From NCBI RefSeq assembly GCF_000963255.1, contig NZ_JYOV01000011.1, forward strand, positions 24,534-88,533: a DNA stretch of 64,000 nt. The letters run 5' to 3'. The notes below the pieces were generated by a model that worked only from the letters and a program-made list of their open reading frames with translations, searched no databases and was not told where the DNA came from. This stretch comes from Streptococcus infantis. GTDB lineage: Bacteria > Bacillota > Bacilli > Lactobacillales > Streptococcaceae. Of the stretch, positions 1 to 7,890 are shown piece by piece (the stretch's first letter is position 1; each line of letters starts with the position of its first letter). The translations under genes and the position numbers were made by a program.

Positions 1-28
1 TTAAAATAGGAGATGAGGTAAGATTGTA

Positions 29-280
29 ATGACAAAGTACAAGAAACCAACTTACATCATCATTCAGGAAGCGATGGCAGAGCGCATTAGATTTCTGGAA
101 GATGAACTGTATGAAAGGGCCTATAAGGATATTGAGAAGCTAGAAGCTCAAAATGATTTCTTAAAAGGTCTTTGTAACAATCAACTTGAAATCATCATGG
201 ATTATGAATGGAAGCAGATGCAGGAGCAAGCTGAGTTCATAAAAGCTAATACTAGAAAGTGGAGAGCAAGATGCAGCTAA
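29..280 (+). CDS. Small phage protein, function unknown
   Basis: 83 residues, highly charged and mostly helical by eye, with the look of a short coiled coil (EDELYERAYKDIEKLEAQ). An AGGAGATGAGG ribosome-binding site lies just upstream. The stop codon overlaps the ATG of the next gene, so the two are probably translationally coupled. It belongs to the early/middle part of the prophage. I do not recognise a family, and no enzymatic motif is visible. Confidence 0.6.
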   Translation: MTKYKKPTYIIIQEAMAERIRFLEDELYERAYKDIEKLEAQNDFLKGLCNNQLEIIMDYEWKQMQEQAEFIKANTRKWRARCS

Positions 281-609
281 GACTGAAAGAACTTAGAGAG
301 GACCTATGTCTCTCTGTAGGACAGATGGCAAAAGAAACAGGTGTTTCACAAAATACAATCCATTTGTATGAGCGAGGTGGATATCCGTCCATTAAGCAAA
401 TTGAAATGATTGCTAAAACCTATGATGTGAATCCTGCGTGGCTTGTTGGGTGGATAGATGATGAAATGATGCCTGGAGTCCAGGTCGTTGAAAAAGTGGT
501 CTACAAAGAGAGCCCAACGGCAAGATTGCCGGACTATTTCAACAACAATAACGAAGGTAAGATTATCAAGTGGAAGAAATCACGAAGATTTCGAGGAGGT
601 AGGATTTGA
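271..609 (+). CDS. HTH (XRE/Cro-like) phage regulator
   Basis: 112 residues from the ATG at 271; a GTG at 259 is also in frame but the ATG sits behind GGAGAG. Residues 1-60 form a Cro/CI-type helix-turn-helix: LKELREDLCLSVGQMAKETG, then SQNTIHLYERGG, then a tail typical of XRE proteins (IAKTYDVNPAWLVGW). The C-terminal 45 residues are variable and basic. It probably binds DNA as a small phage regulator of early or middle genes. It overlaps its neighbours on both sides (4-nt overlap with the next gene), which indicates one operon. Its target is not visible here. Confidence 0.75.
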   Translation: MQLRLKELREDLCLSVGQMAKETGVSQNTIHLYERGGYPSIKQIEMIAKTYDVNPAWLVGWIDDEMMPGVQVVEKVVYKESPTARLPDYFNNNNEGKIIKWKKSRRFRGGRI

Positions 610-1007
610 AGAAATTGAGCGACGAAGACCTCAAAACTTTAGACAGAGAACTCTTCAAATTTCAAAACGTTCAACGTACAATAGATTTGAGAAGGCTAGA
701 ATTAGAAACTCGAAACCCAGATGCTCAGAGTGGTCCTAGCGTAGGAATAAGCAAACCTACCGAAACTATCGCAATCAGAATCGCAGATGATCCAACCTTA
801 AAATTTCTCGAAGGGTTCAAAGCTATTATTAACAAACTCTTGATCAATCTAGTTGATGAAGATAAGGAAATATTTAATCTGCGCTGGAGATATCCTCAAC
901 TGAGATGGGAAGAAATAGCAGAACAGAAATTCATGAGCAAAGCTACAATCTATCGACGTAGAAGGATTATCTTAGAACAGTACGCTATACTGAAAGGTGA
1001 GTTGTAA
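606..1007 (+). CDS. ArpU/RinA-family late transcription regulator
   Basis: 133 residues starting at a TTG that overlaps the previous stop; a near-perfect AGGAGGT site justifies this start. The C-terminal half carries a sigma-region-4-like helix-turn-helix (LRWEEIAEQKFMSKATIYRR), the arrangement of the ArpU/RinA family of phage late-gene activators. These sit just before the packaging genes and switch on the late operon. A promoter-bearing repeat begins 8 nt after this gene and recurs 1.07 kb downstream, making both copies natural candidates for its target. The family call is by motif and position. Confidence 0.75.
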   Translation: MKKLSDEDLKTLDRELFKFQNVQRTIDLRRLELETRNPDAQSGPSVGISKPTETIAIRIADDPTLKFLEGFKAIINKLLINLVDEDKEIFNLRWRYPQLRWEEIAEQKFMSKATIYRRRRIILEQYAILKGEL

Positions 1008-1014
1008 ATAAGAT

Positions 1015-1067
1015 TGAGACAAAAGACATCTTGAAGTCTCACGAAAAAAGGTCTATTATGATAGCAT
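1015..1067 (+). repeat. 53-nt direct repeat with promoter, copy 1
   Basis: Matches 2082-2134 at 49 of 53 positions. It begins with GAGAC, which can pair with GTCTC 21 nt later, and it contains a complete sigma-70-type promoter. Conservation covers the whole element and not only the -35 and -10 hexamers, so the rest may be a binding site for the ArpU-like regulator encoded just upstream. Confidence 0.85.
1031..1059 (+). promoter_or_regulatory. Promoter, late region copy 1
   Basis: TTGAAG at 1031-1036, a 17-nt spacer and TATTAT at 1054-1059. It points at the recombinase gene, with a 140-nt leader that ends in a terminator-like hairpin before the start codon. Confidence 0.65.
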
Positions 1068-1154
1068 GAACTTCTGAAACAAAAACACACATCACACTCA
1101 AGGAGTCATCCTTAATTCTAGTCAAACAAGTTGTCCAACAGAAGTATCGTCAAG

Positions 1155-1177
1155 AGTCAGCAAATGCTGGCTTTTTG
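1155..1177 (+). terminator. Terminator-like hairpin in the leader of the recombinase gene
   Basis: A 7-bp stem (AGTCAGC with GCTGGCT, one G-U pair) and an AAAT loop are followed by TTTTTG. It lies between promoter copy 1 and the recombinase ribosome-binding site, so it would act as an attenuator or as an early stop for that promoter. Confidence 0.5.
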
Positions 1178-1198
1178 TTTTGGGAAAGGAGGTAGAAC

Positions 1199-1741
1199 AT
1201 GGAATTTGTATCACCGATAAAAGATAATGACGACATTCAGGCAATGAAAGATTATCTCAGAGAGTGGAATGAGATGTATTATATGCTATTCATTACAGGC
1301 CTGAATACTGGCTTGCGAGTCGGAGATATACTTACCTTGAAAGTTAAAGATGTTCAAGGTTGGCACATCAAACTGAGAGAACGGAAGACTGGCAAGCAGA
1401 TAACAAGACGGATGACAAAAGAGCTCAAGAAAGAAATGAGGAGATATGTTGAAGGCAAACCATTTCATCATTTCTTATTCAAGAGTAGGCAAGGTCAGAA
1501 TAAAGCAATTACTCGTGAGCGAGCCTATCAAATTATTCATGAAGCAGCTGAAGAGCTAGGCATTGATAACGTAGGAACTCACACGATGCGCAAGACTTTT
1601 GGATATAAATACTACAACAAGACAAAGGACGTAGGAACATTACAGAAGATGTTCAATCACTCATCACCAGCGATTACCCTGAGATACATAGGGATAGAGC
1701 AAGCAGAGCTTGATGACGCACTACGGAACTTTGTCATTTAA
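1199..1741 (+). CDS. Compact tyrosine recombinase (catalytic core only)
   Basis: 180 residues behind AAAGGAGG. It contains the phage-integrase catalytic signature: Arg in TGLNTGLRVGD, the HxxR box in GTHTMRKTFG, the second His in MFNHSSPAITLRY and the nucleophile Tyr in that same segment. There is no room for the N-terminal core-binding and arm-binding domains of a full phage integrase, so it resembles small inversion-type recombinases such as FimB/FimE in length. It lies between the late regulator and the packaging genes, not at an attachment site, so it is probably not the lysogeny integrase. An 11-bp inverted repeat bracketing 92 nt lies directly downstream. Confidence 0.85.
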   Translation: MEFVSPIKDNDDIQAMKDYLREWNEMYYMLFITGLNTGLRVGDILTLKVKDVQGWHIKLRERKTGKQITRRMTKELKKEMRRYVEGKPFHHFLFKSRQGQNKAITRERAYQIIHEAAEELGIDNVGTHTMRKTFGYKYYNKTKDVGTLQKMFNHSSPAITLRYIGIEQAELDDALRNFVI

Positions 1742-1755
1742 TTTTTTTAGATATT

Positions 1756-1869
1756 ACTTTCACATAATGAGTTAAGCATAAACTGAAAAAATCAAAGGCA
1801 CGAAAAGCTAGGAGCTGTAAGGATTTGAGAATCAAGGGGAGTTTAACAAAATATAAGATATGTGAAAGT
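1756..1869. repeat. 11-bp perfect inverted repeat around 92 nt
   Basis: ACTTTCACATA at 1756-1766 and its exact reverse complement at 1859-1869. The pair lies just downstream of a small tyrosine recombinase and upstream of a small membrane gene. It may be a recombinase crossover pair, a long-loop RNA stem, or chance in AT-rich DNA. Confidence 0.5.
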
Positions 1870-1904
1870 GAGGGATAAAATTGGTATAGTTGGAGGAAGG
1901 AACA

Positions 1905-2084
1905 TTGGGAATATTTCTAGGATATCTAGTTGTTTATTTTTTTACCGTAATTATTTTAGTCGTTTTTTTTGATCATACAAAAAGAGATGTATTAGACTTC
2001 CTTGCTGAAGGGCTACGATTTATTTTCTTACCGTTCATTTTTCTTTTTGTATTAGTCTATGATTTTATAAAGAAAACAAAATGA
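1905..2084 (+). CDS. Small phage membrane protein, function unknown
   Basis: 59 residues from the TTG at 1905, which has GGAGGAAGG correctly spaced; an in-frame TTG at 1890 overlaps that ribosome-binding site and is less likely. Two hydrophobic segments (LGYLVVYFFTVIILVVFF and LRFIFLPFIFLFVLVYDFI) flank a charged KRDVLDFLAE linker, so it should span the membrane twice. It sits with the recombinase between two copies of the promoter repeat. A role in superinfection exclusion or lysogenic conversion is possible, but nothing in the sequence proves it. Confidence 0.5.
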   Translation: MGIFLGYLVVYFFTVIILVVFFDHTKRDVLDFLAEGLRFIFLPFIFLFVLVYDFIKKTK

Positions 2085-2134
2085 GACAAAAGGCATCTTG
2101 AAGTCTCACAAAAAAAGGTTTATTATGGTAGCAT
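2082..2134 (+). repeat. 53-nt direct repeat with promoter, copy 2
   Basis: Second copy of the element at 1015-1067, overlapping the stop codon of the small membrane gene. The four differences leave the promoter hexamers untouched. Confidence 0.85.
2098..2126 (+). promoter_or_regulatory. Promoter, late operon copy 2
   Basis: TTGAAG at 2098-2103, 17 nt, TATTAT at 2121-2126. It points into the HNH-terminase-structural operon and is the best candidate for the main late promoter. Confidence 0.7.
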
Positions 2135-2153
2135 AGATTTCTTGTATGAGGAG

Positions 2154-2180
2154 GGGATAGGTCAAAGGCCTGTCCCTTTT
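2154..2180 (+). terminator. Terminator-like hairpin ahead of the HNH gene
   Basis: GGGATAGG pairs with CCTGTCCC (one G-U pair) around a 7-nt loop, followed by TTTT. As with copy 1, it separates the promoter from the first gene, which suggests attenuation or antitermination of late transcription. Confidence 0.5.
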
Positions 2181-2203
2181 AGCATTGAGAAAGGAGGTTT
2201 GAG

Positions 2204-2530
2204 ATGTATAACAAACCTATCAGACCATCCTTGAAATCTAAGAAGTGGGAGAAGTTCCGTGATAAGATTATGCGGAAGTTCGACTATCTTTGTCAAGAAA
2301 GTTTGAGGTATGGAATTTCAGTAGCAGCTGAAATGGTACATCATATCTTTCCTGTATCTGAATATCCTGAGCTTGAATTCGTTGAGTGGAATTGTTTGCC
2401 ATTGACAAACAAGAAACACAATACGTTTCACGATAGAAAGAATGATAAGATTATCAATCAAGGATTATTTTGGCAAAGAAAGAGAAAAAAGGAATTTGAA
2501 GAATTTTATGGATACCCCCCACCTCTTTAA
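2204..2530 (+). CDS. Phage HNH endonuclease
   Basis: 108 residues behind GAAAGGAGG. The HNH/ββα-metal motif is readable as VHHIFPVSEYPEL, then NCLPLTNKKHNTFH, giving the His pair, the central Asn and the final His. In HK97-like cos phages an HNH protein encoded next to the terminase is required for cohesive-end cutting together with TerL. The position directly before the terminase genes and a GC-rich candidate cos region fits that role. The cysteines of HNH proteins with a zinc-stabilised fold are absent. Confidence in the fold is high; the packaging role is inferred from context. Confidence 0.88.
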   Translation: MYNKPIRPSLKSKKWEKFRDKIMRKFDYLCQESLRYGISVAAEMVHHIFPVSEYPELEFVEWNCLPLTNKKHNTFHDRKNDKIINQGLFWQRKRKKEFEEFYGYPPPL

Positions 2531-2625
2531 AAATTCATTTTGGCCAGTAGGGTACCGGTGAAGGGAACTTTTTCCAAGTCGGGGGCCTTCAAACAAAAAG
2601 GGGGTAAAAACTAAGCGATTTTGAC
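2513..2625. other. Candidate cos (packaging) region
   Basis: Between the HNH and small-terminase genes lies a G/C-tract-rich stretch unlike its surroundings: TACCCCCC at 2513, GGTACCGG, GTCGGGGGCC and GGGGGTA near 2600. cos sites of HK97-type phages usually lie next to the terminase and HNH genes. Exact nick positions cannot be read. Confidence 0.35.
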
Positions 2626-2641
2626 GAAAGGAGGTAGTTTT

Positions 2642-3031
2642 TTGGCTAAACCAATTACAGCAAAGTCGATTAAGTCAAAAGTGGTCAAGCAGATGAAAGA
2701 CTTGGGCACTTATCGTAAAGAGTTCGAAATGATCATTGACATTTTTGCAGGCATGCTATATCAGTATCAGAAACTTGCTCAAGATTATGCTGACATGGGT
2801 TATCCAGTAACAGACACCTACGTCAATAAGGCTGGTGCTGAGAATGAGCGCAAAGTTCCAATCTTGACAGCGATGGAAATTTTGAGGAAAGACATCCTCA
2901 GCTACTCTAATCAGTTGATGATGAATCCTAAGTCGCTCGGTGAGGTAGTAGAACAAGAAGGTGAGTCAGTTCTTACAGAAGTCTTGAAGTTTAAGAATGA
3001 ACTGAAAAAGAAGCGAGTGAAAGATGGATAA
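2642..3031 (+). CDS. terS: Terminase small subunit (P27-like)
   Basis: 129 residues from the TTG at 2642, preferred over the TTG at 2621 because AAAGGAGGT lies 6 nt before it. The protein is helical and basic, with an N-terminal AKPITAKSIKSKV segment and a KAGAENERKVPILTAMEILR stretch typical of P27-family small terminases. The family binds cos DNA and recruits the large subunit. It overlaps terL by 8 nt, so translation is coupled. The call rests on sequence character and on its place immediately before terL. Confidence 0.85.
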   Translation: MAKPITAKSIKSKVVKQMKDLGTYRKEFEMIIDIFAGMLYQYQKLAQDYADMGYPVTDTYVNKAGAENERKVPILTAMEILRKDILSYSNQLMMNPKSLGEVVEQEGESVLTEVLKFKNELKKKRVKDG

Positions 3032-4799
3032 AGACTTTGAAAAACGTTTTGCCGATTTTCGCCACGCTACAACCAATCTTGGGAAAGCTAAAGCCTATGT
3101 TGATTATGTCCTGAGCTATCAAGAGGAACATAACGAAGAACGGATTTTGGCTGCTGAACGCTTTTTGAGGGATTTGGAAAATCCAGCATATGAGCTTGAT
3201 GAGGATATAGTGGATTTTGCCGTTCACTTCATTGAGAACTCAATTGTTCATCAGCAAGGAGATGACATGTTTGCCATGTCTATCCGTAACAAGCCTTTAA
3301 TTTTGCAACCGTGGCAACATTTCACGGTTGTCAATCTCTTTGGGTTCTATCACGCTGGTACGAACGAGCGTAGGTTCAAAGAAGCCTTGATAATGCTGGC
3401 ACGGAAAAACGGCAAGACCAGTTTTACTGCTGCTATTGCTTTGCTTTATCAGATTTTGGATGCCGATAGTGGTTCAAAATGCTATATCGTGGCCAACTCT
3501 GTCAAGCAAGCGCTGGAAGCCTTTAATTTCATCAAGTTCAACGTGGAACGATGGAATGAGAAATCTATCCGTATCAAGGACAATAACCAAGAACACTCTA
3601 TCACAGCTAATTTTGGAGATGATGGGTCATTCTATATTCAGGCCTTGGCCAACGATGAGAGCCGTTTGGACTCTCTCAATGGCAATGTCACGGTCATCGA
3701 TGAAGCTCACACGATGAGGAATAGTAAGAAGTATGGTCTTATGAAGAAAACAATGTCAGCATACCGAAACAGTATGCTTTTTGTTATCTCAACGGCTGGT
3801 GATATTCCTACTGGATTTCTTGCTAACCGCTTGAAATACTGTCAGAAAGTGCTCAAGCAGTTGGTACAGGATGAGGCTTTATTTATCTTTATTTGTAAAG
3901 CCAATCAGACAACGGATGGCGATGTTGGTGACTATCTTGATGATAATGTTTTGAAGATGGCAAATCCGTCTTGGGGTGTCACGGTGTCCATGCCTGCTTT
4001 GAGAGCTGAAGCAGAGCAAGCCATGAACGATCCACAGACTAGAAATGAGTTTTTCAACAAGACTTTGAATGTTTTTACAAACTCAATGAACGCTTATTTC
4101 AATCCTGATGAGTTCATTGCTTCAGACAGTTGTTACGATTGGACTTTGGAAGAACTGGCACGCTTGCCTATCCAGTGGTATGGTGGAGCTGACTTGTCAA
4201 GGTTGCATGACTTGACCGCAGCCGCCCTCTATGGTGTTTATCATGATGGGGAGAAAGATGTTGATATCTGCATCACACACGCTTTCTTTCCTCGTGTCAA
4301 TGCTCAAAAGAAAGCCAATGACGATGGCATTCCACTTTTTGGCTGGCAGTCTGATGGTTGGCTGACGATGAGCAATACTCCGACCGTTCTCTATGATGAT
4401 ATTGTTAAATGGTTCATCAAGATGAGGGAGAAAGGGTTCAAGATTGCTGCTGTCGGAATGGATAGGAAGTTCGGTCGTGAGTTCCTGACGAAGATGAAAC
4501 AAGCTCGGTTTAAGATGATTGACCAACCACAGCTTTTCTATCTAAAATCCGAGGGATTTAGACGGATTGAGTTCAAAGTTAAGAATAAAGAGTTTTACTA
4601 TCTTCATTCTGATGCTTACGAATACTGTGTGAGCAATGTTAGAGCAATTGAAAAGGTGGACGATGCTGTGCAATATGAGAAATTAGACGGTGACGGTGGT
4701 ACTGCAAGAATTGACTTGTTCGATGCCAGCGTTTTTGCTTGCATTCAGGCTCTTGCTAATCTTGGTAAGAATAGCGATGTGATGAGCTTCTTTGATTAG
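3024..4799 (+). CDS. terL: Terminase large subunit
   Basis: 591 residues, normal length for HK97/P27-associated large terminases. The N-terminal ATPase has a Walker A-like loop (MLARKNGKTSFTAA, about residue 125) and a Walker B with its catalytic acid (VTVIDEAHTM, about residue 225). The C-terminal RNase H-like nuclease starts near residue 385 with the metal-binding Asp in YGGADLSRLHD and ends with a late acidic box (RIDLFDASVFA). It docks on the portal, pumps DNA into the prohead and makes the packaging cut, probably with the HNH protein upstream. It starts inside the end of terS. Confidence 0.95.
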   Translation: MDKDFEKRFADFRHATTNLGKAKAYVDYVLSYQEEHNEERILAAERFLRDLENPAYELDEDIVDFAVHFIENSIVHQQGDDMFAMSIRNKPLILQPWQHFTVVNLFGFYHAGTNERRFKEALIMLARKNGKTSFTAAIALLYQILDADSGSKCYIVANSVKQALEAFNFIKFNVERWNEKSIRIKDNNQEHSITANFGDDGSFYIQALANDESRLDSLNGNVTVIDEAHTMRNSKKYGLMKKTMSAYRNSMLFVISTAGDIPTGFLANRLKYCQKVLKQLVQDEALFIFICKANQTTDGDVGDYLDDNVLKMANPSWGVTVSMPALRAEAEQAMNDPQTRNEFFNKTLNVFTNSMNAYFNPDEFIASDSCYDWTLEELARLPIQWYGGADLSRLHDLTAAALYGVYHDGEKDVDICITHAFFPRVNAQKKANDDGIPLFGWQSDGWLTMSNTPTVLYDDIVKWFIKMREKGFKIAAVGMDRKFGREFLTKMKQARFKMIDQPQLFYLKSEGFRRIEFKVKNKEFYYLHSDAYEYCVSNVRAIEKVDDAVQYEKLDGDGGTARIDLFDASVFACIQALANLGKNSDVMSFFD

Positions 4800-4806
4800 G
4801 TGGGAT

Positions 4807-4962
4807 ATGAAAGATATTTTTTTACCACTGGATAAGCCTTTCCAGCTAGAGCTATCAATATTAGATCCTAAAGTTAATCCAGAACATTGTAGAATTGGAC
4901 AGACTGAGAAAGAGATAATCGTTAATAGAAAGGAGGTGAGGAAATATGGGGCTTTTAGATAG
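4807..4962 (+). CDS. Small phage protein between terL and portal
   Basis: 51 residues (begins MKDIFLPLDKPFQLELSIL) opening 7 nt after terL behind AGGTGGGA. It overlaps the portal start by 17 nt in another frame, and the portal ribosome-binding site lies inside it. Tiny genes at this position are common in HK97-type phages of Gram-positives, but I assign no function. It may be non-functional, its main evidence being the tight spacing and ribosome-binding site. Confidence 0.45.
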   Translation: MKDIFLPLDKPFQLELSILDPKVNPEHCRIGQTEKEIIVNRKEVRKYGAFR

Positions 4963-6148
4963 AATTCTGAAACGTGGTAAGAGTCGAAGCGGAACGAATG
5001 TTATCACTCATTCAGATTTTGGTCTTTATATCGACGGTGATAGCTATGTGCCACTGACTCGCAATCCTGATGTGATTGCTGCAGTTAACAAGATTGCTGA
5101 CATGGTATCCAATATGACCATTCATTTGATGGAGAATACCGACAAGGGAGACATACGGGTTAAAGATGGACTAGCTCGGAAGATTGATGTAAATCCATGC
5201 GAAAACATGACTCGCAAGACTTGGATTTTCAAGATTGTGCGTGACCTGTTGCTATTTGGTGACGGGAATTCGGTTCTTCATGTCGAATATGATCCTGTGA
5301 ATGATTACATTTTGAACCTGAGACCATTCTCTATGAGTGAAGTATCGTTCAAGAGTGACGATGTTGGTTATGTTGTGAATTATCGTGGCATTGACTACAA
5401 CTCAAGCGAAATCGTGCACTTTGTAATCAATCCTGATCCAGATAATCCATTTGTAGGGACTGGATATAGGCTTGCTTTGAGGGATATTGTTAGGAATTTA
5501 AACCTTGCAACTCAAATCAAAAAAGGCTTTATGAATGGCAAGAACGTTCCTAGCTTGATTGTTAAGGTTGATTCTTCGAATGGAGAATTGGGCACGCAAG
5601 AGGGGCGAGACAAGGTCGCTAAGAAATACTTAACAACAAGTCAGGCAGGTGAGCCGTGGATTATTCCTGATGCTTTGTTGAGTGTCGAACAGGTTAAGCC
5701 ACTCAGCTTAAAAGATATCGCTATCAATGAATCTGTTGAAATTGACAAGAAAACAGTTGCTGGACTCTTGGGAGTTCCAGCTTTTATTTTAGGAGTTGGA
5801 AGTTTCGACAAAGAAGAATACAACAACTTTGTCAATACAACGGTTATGAGTATTGCTAATACAATTACTCAGACCTTAACTAGAGATTTACTAGTTTCAA
5901 ACAATCGGTATTTCAAACTTAATGCTCGCTCTCTTTATTCGTATGACATTACAGAATTGTCATCAGTAGCTAAACAGATGACCCAAAATATGGCAATGCG
6001 TCGAAACGAGTGGAGGGATTGGCTTGGGATGCCGCCTGATCCTGATATGGATGAGCTCCTTGCTCTTGAAAATTATCTACCGCAAGACAGACTTGGGGAC
6101 CAAAAGAAACTGAAAGGGGGTGAGGAAGAGAATGAACAGACGGAATAG
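4946..6148 (+). CDS. Phage portal protein (HK97 family)
   Basis: 400 residues behind AAAGGAGGTGAGG. Typical HK97-portal features include an early NPDVIAAVNKIADMVSNM helix, a DGNSVLHVEYDP core strand region, and the conserved stretch around GVPAFILGVGSFDKEEYNN. The protein forms the dodecameric ring at the capsid vertex through which TerL pumps DNA. The last 30 residues are acidic (GGEEENEQTE) and overlap the protease start. Length and order (terL-portal-protease-capsid) match the family. Confidence 0.95.
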   Translation: MGLLDRILKRGKSRSGTNVITHSDFGLYIDGDSYVPLTRNPDVIAAVNKIADMVSNMTIHLMENTDKGDIRVKDGLARKIDVNPCENMTRKTWIFKIVRDLLLFGDGNSVLHVEYDPVNDYILNLRPFSMSEVSFKSDDVGYVVNYRGIDYNSSEIVHFVINPDPDNPFVGTGYRLALRDIVRNLNLATQIKKGFMNGKNVPSLIVKVDSSNGELGTQEGRDKVAKKYLTTSQAGEPWIIPDALLSVEQVKPLSLKDIAINESVEIDKKTVAGLLGVPAFILGVGSFDKEEYNNFVNTTVMSIANTITQTLTRDLLVSNNRYFKLNARSLYSYDITELSSVAKQMTQNMAMRRNEWRDWLGMPPDPDMDELLALENYLPQDRLGDQKKLKGGEEENEQTE

Positions 6149-6722
6149 TTATCGTACTGCTCAATTCAAAACACGAGAAGAAGCTGACAGCGGTGATTTG
6201 ATTTTGAGTGGGTACTTTATCAAGTTCGATGAAGTTACTGAATTATGGCCGGGTTACTTTGAGGTAATCAAACGTGAGGGTGTTGAAAAAGCCATCAAAG
6301 GAGCTGACATCAGGGCATTATTTAACCATGATGATAGTTTAGTGCTTGGTCGGACTGGCAATGGAACGGTCACTTTGGGAGTTGATGAAATCGGACTTTA
6401 CGGTGATATCATTATCAATAAAGATGACCCACAAGCTGTTGGGGCCTATGCTCGTGTTCAGCGTGGTGATGTGATTGGATGTAGTTTTGGCTTTATCCCA
6501 ATCAAAATCAACACGGAAGAGCAAGCAGATGGTTCGTACCTGGACACTGTCTTAGAATTAGAAATCTTTGAAGTGAGTCCATGCACATTCCCAGCCTATC
6601 CACAAACGGAAATTGCTGCACGACAGAAAGACTTTGAAAGTCAACAGCGTGCCAATCGTGAAGCGCTGGACAAGCGCAAGAAAGAAATTAAGGAGAAATT
6701 TAATCTATGCACAAATCATTGA
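6132..6722 (+). CDS. Prohead protease (HK97 family)
   Basis: 196 residues from the ATG at 6132; a GTG at 6120 is also possible. Catalytic His is in IRALFNHDDSLVLGRT and catalytic Ser in GDVIGCSFGFIPI, the pair expected of caudovirus prohead proteases (U35). SPCTFPAYPQTEIAAR is a second family hallmark. It processes the capsid N-terminal scaffold region and itself during maturation. It overlaps the portal gene upstream and the capsid gene downstream by short stretches. Confidence 0.93.
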   Translation: MNRRNSYRTAQFKTREEADSGDLILSGYFIKFDEVTELWPGYFEVIKREGVEKAIKGADIRALFNHDDSLVLGRTGNGTVTLGVDEIGLYGDIIINKDDPQAVGAYARVQRGDVIGCSFGFIPIKINTEEQADGSYLDTVLELEIFEVSPCTFPAYPQTEIAARQKDFESQQRANREALDKRKKEIKEKFNLCTNH

Positions 6723-7879
6723 TTTTAGGCGCTCGCATGCGCAACAAAGCAGAAAAAGTGGTAGAGCTTGAAGAATCAATCAAAGAATTGAACAAGCGTT
6801 CTGAACTTGAAGCGAAGAAATTGGATCAAGCTGGAAATGATGAAGAAGTTTCAGCGGTTGAAAAGAACCTGGAAGATATCCAAAAAGAATTGGAAGATAA
6901 ATTGGCAGAAAAAGAACAACTTGAAAAAGAAATCGAAGATTTGCAAAATCAAGTTGAAGAATTGAATCGCAAAGCCCCGACTTACCCAAGTCAAGAAAAA
7001 CGTGGAGGACAGAAATTGGAACAACGTGACGCAATCGCTAAATACATTCGTACTGGTCAAACTCGTGACATCGTAGGCTTGAAAACTACTGATTCAGGAA
7101 GCGCAGCTTTAATCCCTACTGAAGTTTTGAAACCTCATTTTGTTAACAAAACACGTAATCCACTTTTGGATCTTGTGGAACGTGTGAAAGTTAACAGTGG
7201 ATCTGGTAAATATCCAGTTATCAAGAAAACGGATGGTGTAATGGTTTCAACAGATGAATTGAAATCAAATCCAGAACTCGGAAAACCAGCAATCAGCGAG
7301 ATTGATTATTCAATCAAGACTTACCGTGGATATGTCCCTGTGTCACAAGAAATGATTGACGACGCAGACTATGACATCATGTCCATTGTTGAAGACGAAG
7401 TGTTCAATCAAGGTGAAAATACTGAATTGTCATTAGTTACAGCTGTCCTCAAAACAGCTACCCAAGCAGATGCGGCTGGATTTGATGGTATTAAAGATAT
7501 CTACAACAAGAAGCTTAAATCAATTTATAAAGCAAGCATCGTTGTAACTAAGTCAATGTTTGCTGCGCTTGACAAGGTGAAGGACAAAGATGGACGCTAC
7601 ATGCTTCAAACTGACGTGGCTTCACCTACTGGCTATTCGTTTGGTGGAAAAACAATCTACAAAGTAGATGATACAGTGTTTGGAAATGAAGGAGACATGA
7701 AATTCTTCATTGGGGATGTCACTGAGTTCGTCAAAGAGTTTGACCGCGCCCAAGTATCTGTTAAATGGGTGAACAATGATATTTACGGACAATTGCTTGG
7801 ACTTTTCATCCGTCTGGATATCAAGAGGGTAGATGAAGAAGCCGGATTCTTCGGAACCTACACTGATGTTGTAGCTTAA
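6707..7879 (+). CDS. Major capsid protein (HK97 fold)
   Basis: 390 residues; the ATG at 6707 follows AGGAGA by 10 nt. Residues 15-95 are a charged coiled coil (EELEEKLAEKE-like heptads), the scaffolding delta domain that the protease removes. The HK97-fold region follows from about residue 105 (RDAIAKYIR, then TTDSGSAALIPTEVLKPH). Glycine/aromatic-rich strands at the end (FGGKTIYKVDD, YGQLLGLFIRLDIKR) are typical. The exact cleavage site cannot be read with certainty. Confidence 0.95.
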   Translation: MHKSLILGARMRNKAEKVVELEESIKELNKRSELEAKKLDQAGNDEEVSAVEKNLEDIQKELEDKLAEKEQLEKEIEDLQNQVEELNRKAPTYPSQEKRGGQKLEQRDAIAKYIRTGQTRDIVGLKTTDSGSAALIPTEVLKPHFVNKTRNPLLDLVERVKVNSGSGKYPVIKKTDGVMVSTDELKSNPELGKPAISEIDYSIKTYRGYVPVSQEMIDDADYDIMSIVEDEVFNQGENTELSLVTAVLKTATQADAAGFDGIKDIYNKKLKSIYKASIVVTKSMFAALDKVKDKDGRYMLQTDVASPTGYSFGGKTIYKVDDTVFGNEGDMKFFIGDVTEFVKEFDRAQVSVKWVNNDIYGQLLGLFIRLDIKRVDEEAGFFGTYTDVVA

Positions 7880-7890
7880 GGAGGTAGCGT

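Noticed and set aside
488..739. 83-codon forward frame overlapping the HTH and late-regulator genes
   Set aside because: Lies wholly within two better-supported genes in another frame and has no ribosome-binding site; composition is that of an out-of-frame reading.
1199..1741. Reading the recombinase as the prophage's lysogeny integrase
   Set aside because: Too short (catalytic core only), oriented with the late genes and far from an attachment site; the true integrase is expected beyond the left edge of the window.
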